This document shows, piece after piece, positions 19,102-27,940 of a stretch of DNA of 64,000 nt. The DNA comes from Bacteroidota bacterium. GTDB lineage: Bacteria > Bacteroidota > Bacteroidia > Bacteroidales > Paludibacteraceae. The position numbers were made by a program, and so were the translations under genes. The DNA lies in NCBI GenBank assembly GCA_023459355.1, contig JAEWUM010000003.1, positions 67,891 to 131,890 of the forward strand, in the 5' to 3' direction. The number at the start of each line of letters is the position of its first letter. Position 1 is the stretch's first letter. Under the pieces are notes generated by a model. That model worked only from the letters and a program-made list of their open reading frames with translations. It did no database searches and had not been told where the DNA came from.

Positions 19102-19104
19102 TTT

Positions 19105-20088
19105 TTACTCCTTATCAGAATCAACATAAATACTCAAGTCGAAAGTCTGCGGTTTGCGGTTCACAACAACAATACTCAGCACATTTTTTCCGGGTCTGTC
19201 TTTGTGCACAAAATTAACTTTCTTTTTATCAGCCGACAAGCCGAGCGCATAATCTTTACCCAGCGCTTTCATTATTTTAACAAGATATTCATTGTTTGCT
19301 TTCTGGAAGTCAGCGGCATCTCCTTCTTTAACAAGCGGGATAACATAATAAACCAATCCCATAGTACGGTCTTCGATTGTGCAAAAACCGTTTGACGGAA
19401 CTTGTGTTTCAGTCGTATATCTTTTAAAAATCGCATTTGGTTCCTCAATCAGATCTCCTGTAATATTGTAAAATGCAGATTTTGACTCTTTAAGAACCAA
19501 ATCCAGTTTTCTACTAAACTCATCCACCACCTTATCAACATTTACCACACTAAAATCGGTATAAGGCATACCGGAAATCATATTGTTGTATATATTTTTC
19601 TCAACACCTCCAAATTCAAAAATGACACGAACATTACTTTTACCCTCTTTTTTCAACACGAAAGCTGCATCGTACAATCTGAAAGCATTTTCAACATGAT
19701 TAGAAAAAATATAATTTGTTTCACTAAAGATTCCTTTCTTCATTTCATGGAACCTAAAGCCCGGAAAACATTCAACCATCTGAGCAATCAATTCATTCAC
19801 TTTCGCTTTTCCCGCATCTTCAGAATCAAACAGTCCGAAATCGCCTCTAAAAACTGTTCTCCCAAGACGCTGACTAATTTCGGTCTTCTGAGCTCCTGCG
19901 ATTTGTAACGAGGAGAGATAAGTTTTAAACGCACCTTTAGCCGTTGTATCTTCAGCCAAACGAATCTGCGTAAAATTATCACCGGCAATTTCTTCTAATT
20001 GTCTGAATGCATTGCAAAAAGTTTTTTTCTGTGCCATAACCCCTGCGTTAAACAGCAGTATAAACAAAAGCAACCATGAAGTTTTCAT
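19105..20088 (-). CDS. Secreted protein of unknown function
   Basis: The 327-residue product starts with a signal peptide (MKTSWLLLFILLFNAGVMAQ); the start at 20088 is preferred over 20115 because it places this peptide at the N-terminus. No family was recognised. The mature part has two similar-looking alpha/beta halves (around IFSNHVENAFRLYDAAFVLKK and MKALGKDYALGLSADKKKV). It lies 27 bp after the MORN-repeat gene on the same strand and probably shares its transcript. Confidence 0.75.
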   Translation of the reverse strand: MKTSWLLLFILLFNAGVMAQKKTFCNAFRQLEEIAGDNFTQIRLAEDTTAKGAFKTYLSSLQIAGAQKTEISQRLGRTVFRGDFGLFDSEDAGKAKVNELIAQMVECFPGFRFHEMKKGIFSETNYIFSNHVENAFRLYDAAFVLKKEGKSNVRVIFEFGGVEKNIYNNMISGMPYTDFSVVNVDKVVDEFSRKLDLVLKESKSAFYNITGDLIEEPNAIFKRYTTETQVPSNGFCTIEDRTMGLVYYVIPLVKEGDAADFQKANNEYLVKIMKALGKDYALGLSADKKKVNFVHKDRPGKNVLSIVVVNRKPQTFDLSIYVDSDKE

Positions 20089-20115
20089 AAAAATGTATAT
20101 ATTAAAGTTAATCAA

Positions 20116-20829
20116 TTATCTATCTATTGGTTTATCATTTGACCATCTGCCAGAATACACCAAATTCCCGTCTTTATCATACAGTGAACCCTGGCCTTGT
20201 CGTTTTCCGTATTCCACAGATCCGGAATATGTATAACCATCAGTGTATTTAAGCGTCCCTTTCCCATGGGGCTTGTTGTTCAAAAAATCCCCAGAATAAC
20301 TACTTTTATCTACATAATTCATAGTGCCAGATGTAATTTTACCATTTACAAACCTTCCAGAATATTTCCATCCGTCGCGATGTGTGTATGTGCCATGTCC
20401 GTGATAAGTCGAATTCACTATTTCACCATAATAATCACCATTAAAGTCCTTGATATACCCCTTCCCATCGACTATCGTACCATTTACAAATTTACCCTCG
20501 AGTTTTAATCCATTTGAATTATATTTAAACACGCCGTTACCATGAATCTTCCCTTCGAAGATTTCACCTGTATACGTTCCTTCTTTTTGCAAGGTAAAAC
20601 CTTTACCTGTCCAGGGGATACCATTATTAAATACACCCTCAAACATCCTCCCCTCTTTATCCCTATATACTCCCTGACCTTCCCACTGACTGTTTTTCCA
20701 GTTCCCCTCGTAATAACCGTCATAATACTGGTGTTTTCCGAATCCGTTGTTGCAGTCACCCGAAACGCATTGCGCCCCAACAAGCTGTGCAAGACAAATA
20801 AAGACAGACAATAAAATTAACTTATTCAT
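20116..20829 (-). CDS. Secreted MORN-repeat protein
   Basis: The 237-residue protein has a signal peptide (MNKLILLSVFICLAQLVGAQ) followed by about eight MORN repeats of the YxGxxxxGxxxGxGxxxx type, for example YYEGNWKNSQWEGQGVY, YSGDFLNNKPHGKGTLKY and YSGSVEYGKRQGQGSLYD. MORN repeats form an extended beta-hairpin sheet used in binding lipids or proteins. The function in Bacteroidetes is not known. It heads a likely two-gene operon with 19105-20088. Confidence 0.88.
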   Translation of the reverse strand: MNKLILLSVFICLAQLVGAQCVSGDCNNGFGKHQYYDGYYEGNWKNSQWEGQGVYRDKEGRMFEGVFNNGIPWTGKGFTLQKEGTYTGEIFEGKIHGNGVFKYNSNGLKLEGKFVNGTIVDGKGYIKDFNGDYYGEIVNSTYHGHGTYTHRDGWKYSGRFVNGKITSGTMNYVDKSSYSGDFLNNKPHGKGTLKYTDGYTYSGSVEYGKRQGQGSLYDKDGNLVYSGRWSNDKPIDR

Positions 20830-20868
20830 ATTTTTTCATTTTATCAGATATTCAGTCAGCAATTCATT

Positions 20869-21411
20869 TCAGAGTAATTTCTCAATATCCCCTTCCAACT
20901 CAGCAGGCTTCACCTTGGGATGATACCTGTAGACCGGCTTACCGTCTTTATCTATCAGGAACTTGGCAAAGTTCCATTCAATATCCGGTTTGTTTGCAGT
21001 TCCCGGCAGTACTTTTTTCAGGTATTGATACAAGGGATGAGCATCTTCACCATTCACATCAATTTTAGAGAAAAGCGGGAATGTTACTCCATAATTTACG
21101 GAACAAAATTCAGCAATCTCCGCTTCTGTCCCTGGTTCTTGTCCCATAAACTGATTACAGGGAAAACCAAGTATGACCAGTCCACGGTCTTTGTACTTCT
21201 TATACAAAGCTTCGAGGCCTTCGTATTGTTTGGTCAACCCGCATTTGCTGGCAACGTTTACAATAAGGATGGTTTTTCCCTTGTATTGCGCCAGGGTGGT
21301 TTGCTGACCATCAATTGTATTTACTTTAAAAGAATAAATGGATTGTGAACTGATAGTGGCAGTAAATAATACCGACAAAAAAATCACTGCAAGATGTTTG
21401 ATTGGTGCCAT
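20869..21411 (-). CDS. Glutathione peroxidase-like thiol peroxidase (Cys type), exported
   Basis: The 180-residue product reduces peroxides with a cysteine in place of selenocysteine: the active Cys is near residue 57 in VNVASKCGLTKQYEGL, with partners in GFPCNQFMGQEPG (Gln) and DIEWNFAKFLID (Trp, Asn). An N-terminal signal peptide (about residues 1-23) suggests periplasmic action. Bacterial members usually take electrons from thioredoxin rather than glutathione. Confidence 0.92.
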   Translation of the reverse strand: MAPIKHLAVIFLSVLFTATISSQSIYSFKVNTIDGQQTTLAQYKGKTILIVNVASKCGLTKQYEGLEALYKKYKDRGLVILGFPCNQFMGQEPGTEAEIAEFCSVNYGVTFPLFSKIDVNGEDAHPLYQYLKKVLPGTANKPDIEWNFAKFLIDKDGKPVYRYHPKVKPAELEGDIEKLL

Positions 21412-21477
21412 TGTAGTTATTTGTTTATTTACATTGATACTTAAAACATGTTATGATAAAAAATTGTTCATACAGGC

Positions 21478-21508
21478 AAAAAAAACGCCCGCGGAATTCA
21501 CGGGCGTT
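21478..21508 (-). terminator. Rho-independent terminator of gdhA
   Basis: Arms AACGCCCG (21484-21491) and CGGGCGTT (21501-21508) pair perfectly around a 9-base loop. On the minus strand they are followed by eight T. It lies 27 bp past the gdhA stop codon. Confidence 0.9.
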
Positions 21509-21534
21509 ATTCAACATATCATCTAAAATCTCAA

Positions 21535-22872
21535 TTACAGCACACCCTGTGCCATCATGGCCTTGGCAACTTTCATGAAACCGGCGATGTTTGCGCCTTT
21601 CACGTAGTTAACATAACCATCAGCTTCAGTTCCGTATTTCACGCAGGCATTGTGGATATTTTCCATGATGTCTTTCAGTTTCTGATCAACTTCTTCTCTT
21701 GACCAGCTCAGTTTGATTGAGTTCTGAGTCATTTCAAGACCTGAAACTGAAACACCACCAGCATTGGCAGCTTTGCCCGGAGCATACAGGATTTTGTTTT
21801 TCAGGAATACTTCAACAGCTTCGGGAGTAGAAGGCATGTTAGCTCCTTCTGAAACAGCTATACAACCGTTTTTCACCAGCATTTCAGCATCGTCGCCGTT
21901 CAACTCGTTCTGGGTTGCTGAAGGCAACGCGATAGTACAAGCTTCAGCCCATGGGCGTCCACCTTCTACATATTTGCAATTGTATTTGTCGGCATATTCC
22001 TTGATTCTACCGCGGTAGATATTTTTCAGTTCGAAAACGTATTCGAGTTTTTCTTTGGTGATGCCTTCCGGATCGTAGATATAACCGTTACTGTCGGACA
22101 GGGTAATTACTTTACCTCCCAGTTCCAGCACTTTTTCAGCGGTATAAGTAGCCACATTACCTGAACCGGAGATAGATACAACCTGACCTTTCAAATCGTT
22201 AATCCCTTTTCTTTTGAGCATATTCATCAGGAAGTAGATATTACCGTAACCGGTAGCTTCGGGACGAATCAGCGAACCACCGAATTCGATACCTTTACCT
22301 GTGAATGTACCTGTATTTTCACGGGCCAGTTTGCGATACATGCCATACATGTAAGCAACCTCACGACCACCTACGCCGATATCACCGGCAGGAACATCAG
22401 TTTCAGGACCAATATGGCGCCACAATTCCAGCATGAACGCCTGGCAGAAACGCATGATTTCTGCATTTGATTTTCCTTTCGGATTGAAATCAGAACCTCC
22501 TTTTCCACCACCCATCGGTAAGGTAGTCAGTGCATTTTTGAATGTTTGCTCGAAAGCCAAAAATTTCAGAATAGAAGGACAAACAGAGGCGTGGAAACGC
22601 ATACCGCCTTTGTAAGGGCCGATGGCGTTGCAATGCTGAACACGGTATCCCATGTTGGTTTGCACGTTGCCTTTGTCATCAGTCCAGGTAATACGGAAAG
22701 AAAAAATTCGATCCGGAATGCAAAGTCTTTCAATTAAATTTTGTTTTTCGAATTCGGGGTGGGCGTTGTACACTTCTTCAATTGAGTGCAATACTTCCTC
22801 AACTGCCTGATGGTATTCAGGTTCATTGGGAAAGCGACGCCTCAGGGTGTCGAGGACTTGATCTGCTTTCAT
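21535..22872 (-). CDS. gdhA: NADP-specific glutamate dehydrogenase
   Basis: GdhA interconverts 2-oxoglutarate plus ammonia and glutamate. The 445-residue length and the motifs RVQHCNAIGPYKGGMRFH, PMGGGKGGSDFNPKGKS and DVPAGDIGVGGREVAYMYG place it in the hexameric NADP-type group; the nucleotide fold is at VVSISGSGNVATYTAEKVLEL. It is a single-gene unit with its own terminator, divergent from the iorAB operon, whose aminotransferase feeds on the glutamate/2-oxoglutarate pair. Confidence 0.97.
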   Translation of the reverse strand: MKADQVLDTLRRRFPNEPEYHQAVEEVLHSIEEVYNAHPEFEKQNLIERLCIPDRIFSFRITWTDDKGNVQTNMGYRVQHCNAIGPYKGGMRFHASVCPSILKFLAFEQTFKNALTTLPMGGGKGGSDFNPKGKSNAEIMRFCQAFMLELWRHIGPETDVPAGDIGVGGREVAYMYGMYRKLARENTGTFTGKGIEFGGSLIRPEATGYGNIYFLMNMLKRKGINDLKGQVVSISGSGNVATYTAEKVLELGGKVITLSDSNGYIYDPEGITKEKLEYVFELKNIYRGRIKEYADKYNCKYVEGGRPWAEACTIALPSATQNELNGDDAEMLVKNGCIAVSEGANMPSTPEAVEVFLKNKILYAPGKAANAGGVSVSGLEMTQNSIKLSWSREEVDQKLKDIMENIHNACVKYGTEADGYVNYVKGANIAGFMKVAKAMMAQGVL

Positions 22873-23181
22873 AAAAATGTTACGTTTTTTAGTGGGTTTA
22901 TTGTTTCGGCGGCAAAATTACAAAATTTATTTAACTATAAAAGCAAAAATCAGATTTTTTTTAATTTTTAATAGCAAAAACATTTTTTTTGTTTGGTTTT
23001 ATAAGCATTTTTCTATAGAGCAAGGAAAGTGAGTGGTGTGTTGTAAAGGGCACTTTGCTATTTGCTCCTTTTTCGCTAACTTTGCGAAGTTTTGGCTGAA
23101 AAACACTTTTGTGAGATTACATTATCCTGTTTTTACATCAATTTTGCAGATAAAAGCACACATTAGACATTGAATTAAAAC
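22873..23181. other. Divergent intergenic region gdhA / iorA
   Basis: This 309-bp gap carries the start regions of the two divergent genes. It is AT-rich with T-runs at 22955-22990. The only clear signal is the iorA promoter at 23054-23084; no repeat family or small gene was seen. Confidence 0.6.
23054..23084 (+). promoter_or_regulatory. Bacteroidetes-type promoter for the iorAB operon
   Basis: TTTG (23054-23057) and TAACTTTG (23077-23084) are separated by 19 bp, an exact match to the Bacteroidetes TTTG-N19-TAnnTTTG promoter. The predicted 5' leader is about 90 nt. Confidence 0.7.
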
Positions 23182-24774
23182 ATGGTTAAAGAAAAAGAAT
23201 TGCTCCTCGGGGCGGAAGTCATTGCCGTTGCCGCTATTGACGAAGGAATTTCGGGCGTTTATGCTTATCCCGGCACTCCTTCTACCGAAATCACCACCTA
23301 CATTCAGCAATCAGAAATTGCGAAACAAAAAAAGATAAGGTCAAGCTGGTCGGCCAACGAAAAAACGGCTTATGAGGCTGCACTCGGCATGTCATATGCC
23401 GGAAAAAGGAGTTTAGTTTGCATGAAACACGTGGGACTGAACGTGGCTGCCGATGCGTTTATCAATTCGGCGGTGACCGGGATTAATGGGGGACTGGTAT
23501 TACTGGTGGCCGATGACCCTTCGATGCATTCTTCGCAAAATGAACAGGATACACGATTCTATGGCAAGTTTTCTTACTTACCTTTACTGGAGCCTTCCAA
23601 TCAGCAAGAGGCCTATCACTGTGTACGTCATGCTTTCCGATTGTCGGAAGAAGTGAAATTGCCGGTTATTATCCGCATCACCACACGACTATCGCATTCC
23701 CGCTCGGTTATCGAACGCACAGAGCCTGTTGAAGCCAATCCGCTGAATCCGGAAACAGACCGGTTCAAATGGATTTTACTGCCTGCCAATGCACGCAGAC
23801 GTTACAATGCATTACTTGAAATGCAAACACAACTGACTGAGTTATCTGAAAATTCAATTTTCAATAAAGAAATTACCGGAACTGGAGACTTTGGGATTAT
23901 TGCTTTCGGACTGGCCTATAATTATGTGATGGAAATCAATTCAGCCCATCAATTAAACATCCCTGTTTTGAAAATTTCGCAATATCCTGTTCCGGAACAA
24001 AAAATCAAGGCCTTTTGCAGTCGTTATTCAAAAGTGATGATCGCGGAAGAGGGTTACCCTATTTACGAAGAATTGTTGCGCGGGTTCTTCGACAATGGTA
24101 AGTTCACTGGGCGACTGGACGGCACCTTACCACGCACCGGAGAGTTATCACCGGATGCATTAGCCAAAACATTGCTGAATAAAACCAATGTCACGCAGCC
24201 GGTTCCTGAGATTGTTGCCAACCGGCCGCCCGAGTTGTGCCAGGGTTGCAGTCACCGCGACTTGTACGAAGCCCTGAACATAGCACTCGAAAGCTACGAA
24301 AACAAGCATGTATTTGCCGATATCGGATGTTACACGCTGGGTGCGCTTCCTCCATATAATGCCATCAACACCTGCGTGGACATGGGAGCCTCTGTGACCA
24401 TGGCCAAGGGCGCTGCTGATGCGGGAATACATCCGGCAGTAGCAGTAATCGGAGATTCAACATTTACACATTCCGGTATCACCGGTCTGCTGGATGCGGT
24501 GAACGATAAAACACCGATGACCTTGATTATTTCTGATAATTATACAACAGCCATGACAGGCGGACAAGATTCTGCCGGGACTAACAAACTTCAGCAAATT
24601 TGTGAAGGCATCGGGGTGGAGACAGCACACATCCACACCATCGTTCCTTTGAAGAAAAATCTGGAAGAAAACATCGCCAAGCTGAAAGCTGCTTTCGATT
24701 ACGAAGGCGTTTCGGTTATTCTGGCTTGCCGCGAGTGCATTCAAACATTAAGAAGGAAAAACAGCAAAAAATAA
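23182..24774 (+). CDS. iorA: Indolepyruvate:ferredoxin oxidoreductase, alpha subunit
   Basis: IorA with IorB oxidatively decarboxylates aryl pyruvates to aryl-acetyl-CoA, reducing ferredoxin. The 530-residue product has the N-terminal pyrimidine-binding domain (GVYAYPGTPSTEITT) and the TPP-binding domain (ELCQGCSHRDLYEAL, VIGDSTFTHSGITGL, DNYTTAMTGGQ). It stops after CRECIQTLRRKNSKK, so the two-cluster ferredoxin domain found at the C-terminus of classic archaeal IorA (about 620 residues) is missing; electrons must leave by another route or a separate ferredoxin. Confidence 0.95.
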   Translation: MVKEKELLLGAEVIAVAAIDEGISGVYAYPGTPSTEITTYIQQSEIAKQKKIRSSWSANEKTAYEAALGMSYAGKRSLVCMKHVGLNVAADAFINSAVTGINGGLVLLVADDPSMHSSQNEQDTRFYGKFSYLPLLEPSNQQEAYHCVRHAFRLSEEVKLPVIIRITTRLSHSRSVIERTEPVEANPLNPETDRFKWILLPANARRRYNALLEMQTQLTELSENSIFNKEITGTGDFGIIAFGLAYNYVMEINSAHQLNIPVLKISQYPVPEQKIKAFCSRYSKVMIAEEGYPIYEELLRGFFDNGKFTGRLDGTLPRTGELSPDALAKTLLNKTNVTQPVPEIVANRPPELCQGCSHRDLYEALNIALESYENKHVFADIGCYTLGALPPYNAINTCVDMGASVTMAKGAADAGIHPAVAVIGDSTFTHSGITGLLDAVNDKTPMTLIISDNYTTAMTGGQDSAGTNKLQQICEGIGVETAHIHTIVPLKKNLEENIAKLKAAFDYEGVSVILACRECIQTLRRKNSKK

Positions 24775-24780
24775 GACACG

Positions 24781-25353
24781 ATGATCAACAATATTATATT
24801 GGCAGGAGTGGGCGGTCAGGGAATTCTGACCATTGCCGCCATCATTGATTATGCTGCCATGCAAAAAAATCTTTTCATCAAACAGGCGGAAGTCCACGGC
24901 ATGAGTCAGCGTGGTGGTGCGGTAGAATCGCATTTACGCATTTCCGATCGTGAAATTTATTCCGATTTAATTCCACGTGGTGAAGCCAGTATTATTTTAT
25001 CGCTGGAGCCTATGGAAGCACTTCGTTATCTTCCTTTTCTGGCGGAAGACGGTGTAATCATCACGGCGACAAAACCTTTTGTGAATATCGCGAATTATCC
25101 GGATGAAAAAGAAGTGCTGGAAAACATAAAAAAAACAGGCAAAAAAGTACAGTTTATCGATGCCGAAGCCATCGCGAAAGAAGCTGGCAGCATCAAAACC
25201 GAGAATGTAGTGATGATAGGCGCCGCTGCCGATTACCTCGGGTTCACCAAAGAGGAACTCCGGGAAAGCATCCGTGCCATGTTCAGCAGCAAAGGCGAAG
25301 CCGTGGTAGAGATGAATTTAAAAGCGTTTGAATTAGGAATACTAACTATATAA
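24781..25353 (+). CDS. iorB: Indolepyruvate oxidoreductase, beta subunit
   Basis: The 190-residue gamma-domain subunit pairs with IorA to form the active enzyme. It starts with the nucleotide/CoA-domain motif IILAGVGGQGILTIAAII and has the family stretch AEVHGMSQRGGAVESHLRI. It follows iorA after 6 bp, so the two are co-translated. Confidence 0.96.
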   Translation: MINNIILAGVGGQGILTIAAIIDYAAMQKNLFIKQAEVHGMSQRGGAVESHLRISDREIYSDLIPRGEASIILSLEPMEALRYLPFLAEDGVIITATKPFVNIANYPDEKEVLENIKKTGKKVQFIDAEAIAKEAGSIKTENVVMIGAAADYLGFTKEELRESIRAMFSSKGEAVVEMNLKAFELGILTI

Positions 25354-25440
25354 GACACCAGTCACCAGACGCCAGACATCGGTTATCATACATCAGACTG
25401 GTGACCGGAGACCGGAGACTGGAGACCAAAAATATTTACT
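25354..25440. repeat. Imperfect inverted repeat of CCAGAC/GACTGG words between iorB and paaK
   Basis: The left half has CCAGTCACCAGACGCCAGAC and the right half CTGGTGACC, GGAGACC and GACTGGAGACC words, so the gap can fold on itself. The same low-complexity vocabulary occurs between ftsW and murD. Confidence 0.65.
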
Positions 25441-26748
25441 ATGATCTGGAACGAATTTATTGAAACAGCCGACAGAGAAAAGCTGAAGGAGATTCAGAAT
25501 GAGCGTTTTGTCAAGATGATTGAACGCATGTACTACAATGTGCCTTTCTACAGAAAGAAACTGACAGAAGCGGGCATAGAACCCGGCAACATCAAAAGCA
25601 TTGATCAGCTGAAAGATTTACCTTTTACGGTAAAAGACGATTTACGCGATAATTATCCTTTTGGACTGTTTACTGTCCCCCAAAACCAGATTGTCCGCTT
25701 GCATGCTTCGAGCGGTACCACCGGCAAGCCAACGGTGGTGGGTTATACCAAAAACGATTTGCAACTTTGGAGCGAAGTCGTGGCACGTTCGCTGACCATG
25801 GCGGGGGTTACTAAAGAAGACATCATCCAGGTGGCTTATGGTTACGGATTGTTTACCGGCGGACTCGGCGTTCATTATGGTGCTGAAAAAGTCGGTGCAT
25901 CAGTTATACCTATTTCCGGAGGAAACACAAAAAAACAATTGCAGCTGATGGTTGATTTCGGTTCGACCGTGATTGCCTGTACGCCTTCGTACGCTGCACA
26001 CTTGGGCGAAAGTTTAGTTGCAGCAGGCATTGACAGGAAAGAAATTAAACTGAGAGCCGGTATTTTCGGCGCAGAACCATGGACGAACGAGTTACGCAAA
26101 CAGGTAGAAAATCTACTCGGCATCAAAGCGTTTGATATTTACGGACTCAGCGAAATCATCGGTCCGGGTGTATCCATGGAGTGTGAATGTCAGAACGGCA
26201 TGCACATTTTCGAAGATCATTTCATCCCGGAAATTATCGACCCGAAAACGCTGGAGGTTTTGCCTTATGGTGAACTGGGCGAACTTGTTTTCACAACTAT
26301 AACAAAAGAAGCCATGCCGCTGCTCCGATACAGAACCAGAGACCTGACTCGTCTGCATGTGGAGAAATGCGCCTGCGGTCGTACGCTGGTGAGGATGGAA
26401 AAATGCATGGGCAGAAGCGACGATATGCTTATTATCCGTGGTGTGAACGTGTTCCCATCGCAGGTTGAAGCCGTACTGCTCGAAATGAGCGAGGCGAGTC
26501 CGCACTACCAACTGGTGGTAAACCGCGAAAACAACCTCGACACCTTAGAAATCAATATCGAAATCGACGATCAGTTCTGGTCGGACGAAATTAAAACTTT
26601 AGAGAATCTAAAGAAAAGATTCCAGCATAACATCGCAAGCACGCTGGGTATTTCAGCAAAAATTAACTTAGTTGAACCCAACACCATTGCCAGATCAGAA
26701 GGAAAAGCAAAAAGGGTGATTGACAAGCGAATAACTAATATCGAATAG
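25441..26748 (+). CDS. paaK: Phenylacetate-CoA ligase (PaaK type)
   Basis: The 435-residue adenylate-forming enzyme links aryl acetates to CoA with ATP, or may run the reverse way to gain ATP from aryl-acetyl-CoA. It has the AMP/phosphate loop LHASSGTTGKPTVVGYT near residue 88, YGLSEIIGPG, and the hinge region YRTRDLTRLHVE followed by GRSDDMLIIRGVNVFPSQVE. Position directly after iorAB and before an ACT protein and a thioesterase supports a role in aromatic amino acid catabolism. Confidence 0.93.
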   Translation: MIWNEFIETADREKLKEIQNERFVKMIERMYYNVPFYRKKLTEAGIEPGNIKSIDQLKDLPFTVKDDLRDNYPFGLFTVPQNQIVRLHASSGTTGKPTVVGYTKNDLQLWSEVVARSLTMAGVTKEDIIQVAYGYGLFTGGLGVHYGAEKVGASVIPISGGNTKKQLQLMVDFGSTVIACTPSYAAHLGESLVAAGIDRKEIKLRAGIFGAEPWTNELRKQVENLLGIKAFDIYGLSEIIGPGVSMECECQNGMHIFEDHFIPEIIDPKTLEVLPYGELGELVFTTITKEAMPLLRYRTRDLTRLHVEKCACGRTLVRMEKCMGRSDDMLIIRGVNVFPSQVEAVLLEMSEASPHYQLVVNRENNLDTLEINIEIDDQFWSDEIKTLENLKKRFQHNIASTLGISAKINLVEPNTIARSEGKAKRVIDKRITNIE

Positions 26749-26800
26749 TGAATAGCTATTAGCTATTAGTTATTCGTTATTCGCTATTTACTGACGTTAG
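26749..26800. repeat. AT-rich tandem ATTCGCTATT-type repeat
   Basis: Right after paaK, GAATAGTGAATAGC words and then TATTAGTTATTCGTTATTCGC words give a self-complementary stretch, close in sequence to the ftsW-murD gap. Confidence 0.6.
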
Positions 26801-26819
26801 ACTTTAAAAATAAAAAATT

Positions 26820-27245
26820 ATGATAATAAAGCAATTATCAGTTTTCCTGGAAAACAAGACCGGGAGACTCACCGAGATGACAAAGATTCTGAGTGAGAAC
26901 AACATCAACATCTCAGCATTCAGTATTGCCGACACAGCCGATTTTGGCATTGTGAGGTGTATTGTATCCAAACCGGATGAAGCCATCAAAGCGTTAAAAG
27001 AGAAGCATTTTTCAGTGAACATCACCGATGTGGTGTGTATGATTGTACCGCATGAACCAGGCGGTTTATACAAAGCATTGCAAATTCTTTCAGACAACAA
27101 TGTGCCGGTTGAATACATGTACGCCTTTGCTTTCGACAATTCTGCCAGTGTGGTGATTCGTTCCGAATCGAACGAGGAAGTCATCCGGGTATTGGAGGCA
27201 AATCAGATGAAATTGGTGAAAGCGAGTGATATTTATCAAATCTGA
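26820..27245 (+). CDS. Tandem ACT-domain protein
   Basis: The 141-residue product consists of two ACT domains (IKQLSVFLENKTGRLTEMTKIL and DVVCMIVPHEPGGLYKALQIL). Such proteins sit beside paaK in many anaerobes and are thought to sense amino acids, probably aromatic ones here, though a direct ligand is not shown. No catalytic domain is attached. Confidence 0.9.
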   Translation: MIIKQLSVFLENKTGRLTEMTKILSENNINISAFSIADTADFGIVRCIVSKPDEAIKALKEKHFSVNITDVVCMIVPHEPGGLYKALQILSDNNVPVEYMYAFAFDNSASVVIRSESNEEVIRVLEANQMKLVKASDIYQI

Positions 27246-27262
27246 TTTTCAATTACAACTTT

Positions 27263-27295
27263 AAACCTGTCAGGTTTTGAAAACCTGACAGGTTT
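27263..27295. terminator. AAACCTGTCAGGTTT hairpin repeat after the ACT gene
   Basis: Two 15-bp palindromic words, AAACCTGTCAGGTTT and AAACCTGACAGGTTT, separated by TGA, form a perfect hairpin 18 bp after the ACT-protein stop. The same element occurs at 55769-55801. It may end or trim transcripts, but lacks a clean T-run, so a dispersed repeat is equally likely. Confidence 0.6.
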
Positions 27296-27323
27296 AAATA
27301 CCAACCATTAACCACTATTAAAC

Positions 27324-27725
27324 GTGAGCGATAAGTGTTTTGAATATTTCAAAGGCGACAACTTTGCCCGCGAAAACGGGATTGTCCTCGTATCATGCAA
27401 TCCCGGCCATGCCATTGTGAAGGTTGAAATAACCAGCCGACATCTGAATGGGGCCGGCGTGGTGCATGGTGGACTGCTATTCACCCTGGCCGATTTTGCC
27501 TTTGCAGCTGCGACAAATTCGTATGGAAAGGTAGCGTTATCAATCAATGCATCCATTAATTTCTTTGAAAAAAGCACTTCAGGTACTATTATCGCTGAAG
27601 CAACCGAGATTTCCCGCAGCAACAAATTAATACACTGCGACATCAATATCCGGCAGGAAAATGGTCCGCTGCTGGCCAACTTCAAAGGAACCGCCTATGT
27701 CACCAAAACAGATATTAAATTTTGA
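27324..27725 (+). CDS. PaaI-type hot-dog thioesterase
   Basis: The 133-residue protein has the single hot-dog fold with the helix motif GAGVVHGGLLFTLADFAFA and the PaaI-like catalytic region VVHGG. It probably hydrolyses aryl-acetyl-CoA made by IorAB, releasing the fermentation acid. The start codon at 27324 is the GTG of the sequence AACGTGAGCGAT. Confidence 0.88.
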   Translation: MSDKCFEYFKGDNFARENGIVLVSCNPGHAIVKVEITSRHLNGAGVVHGGLLFTLADFAFAAATNSYGKVALSINASINFFEKSTSGTIIAEATEISRSNKLIHCDINIRQENGPLLANFKGTAYVTKTDIKF

Positions 27726-27940
27726 ATATTTAAACCACAAAAGGCACAAAAGAAAAGCTAAGGAATCACAAAAGAAAATTTTTGAACCATATAAGCCATA
27801 AAAGTTACATATAAGCTTATATTCTTTTCGATTTACTATTAAGCATTTAAACCAAATTAGAAACATTAAGTTTGAATTTCTAAACTTTTAAATCTTAAAT
27901 CAATTAACCACTATCCACTAACAACTAATAACTAAATATA
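27726..27940. repeat. Compound intergenic repeat, second copy
   Basis: This 215-bp gap repeats the order seen between ftsA and ftsZ: CACAAAAGG, CTAAGGAA, AACCATATAAG and GTTACATATAAGCT words (27737-27821), and then ACCACTA-type words (27905-27930) up to the next gene. Confidence 0.7.

Noticed and set aside
27263..27295. A classical rho-independent terminator
   Set aside because: The hairpin is perfect, but no T-run follows on either strand, and it recurs at 55769; it is kept as a repeat with only possible terminator function.
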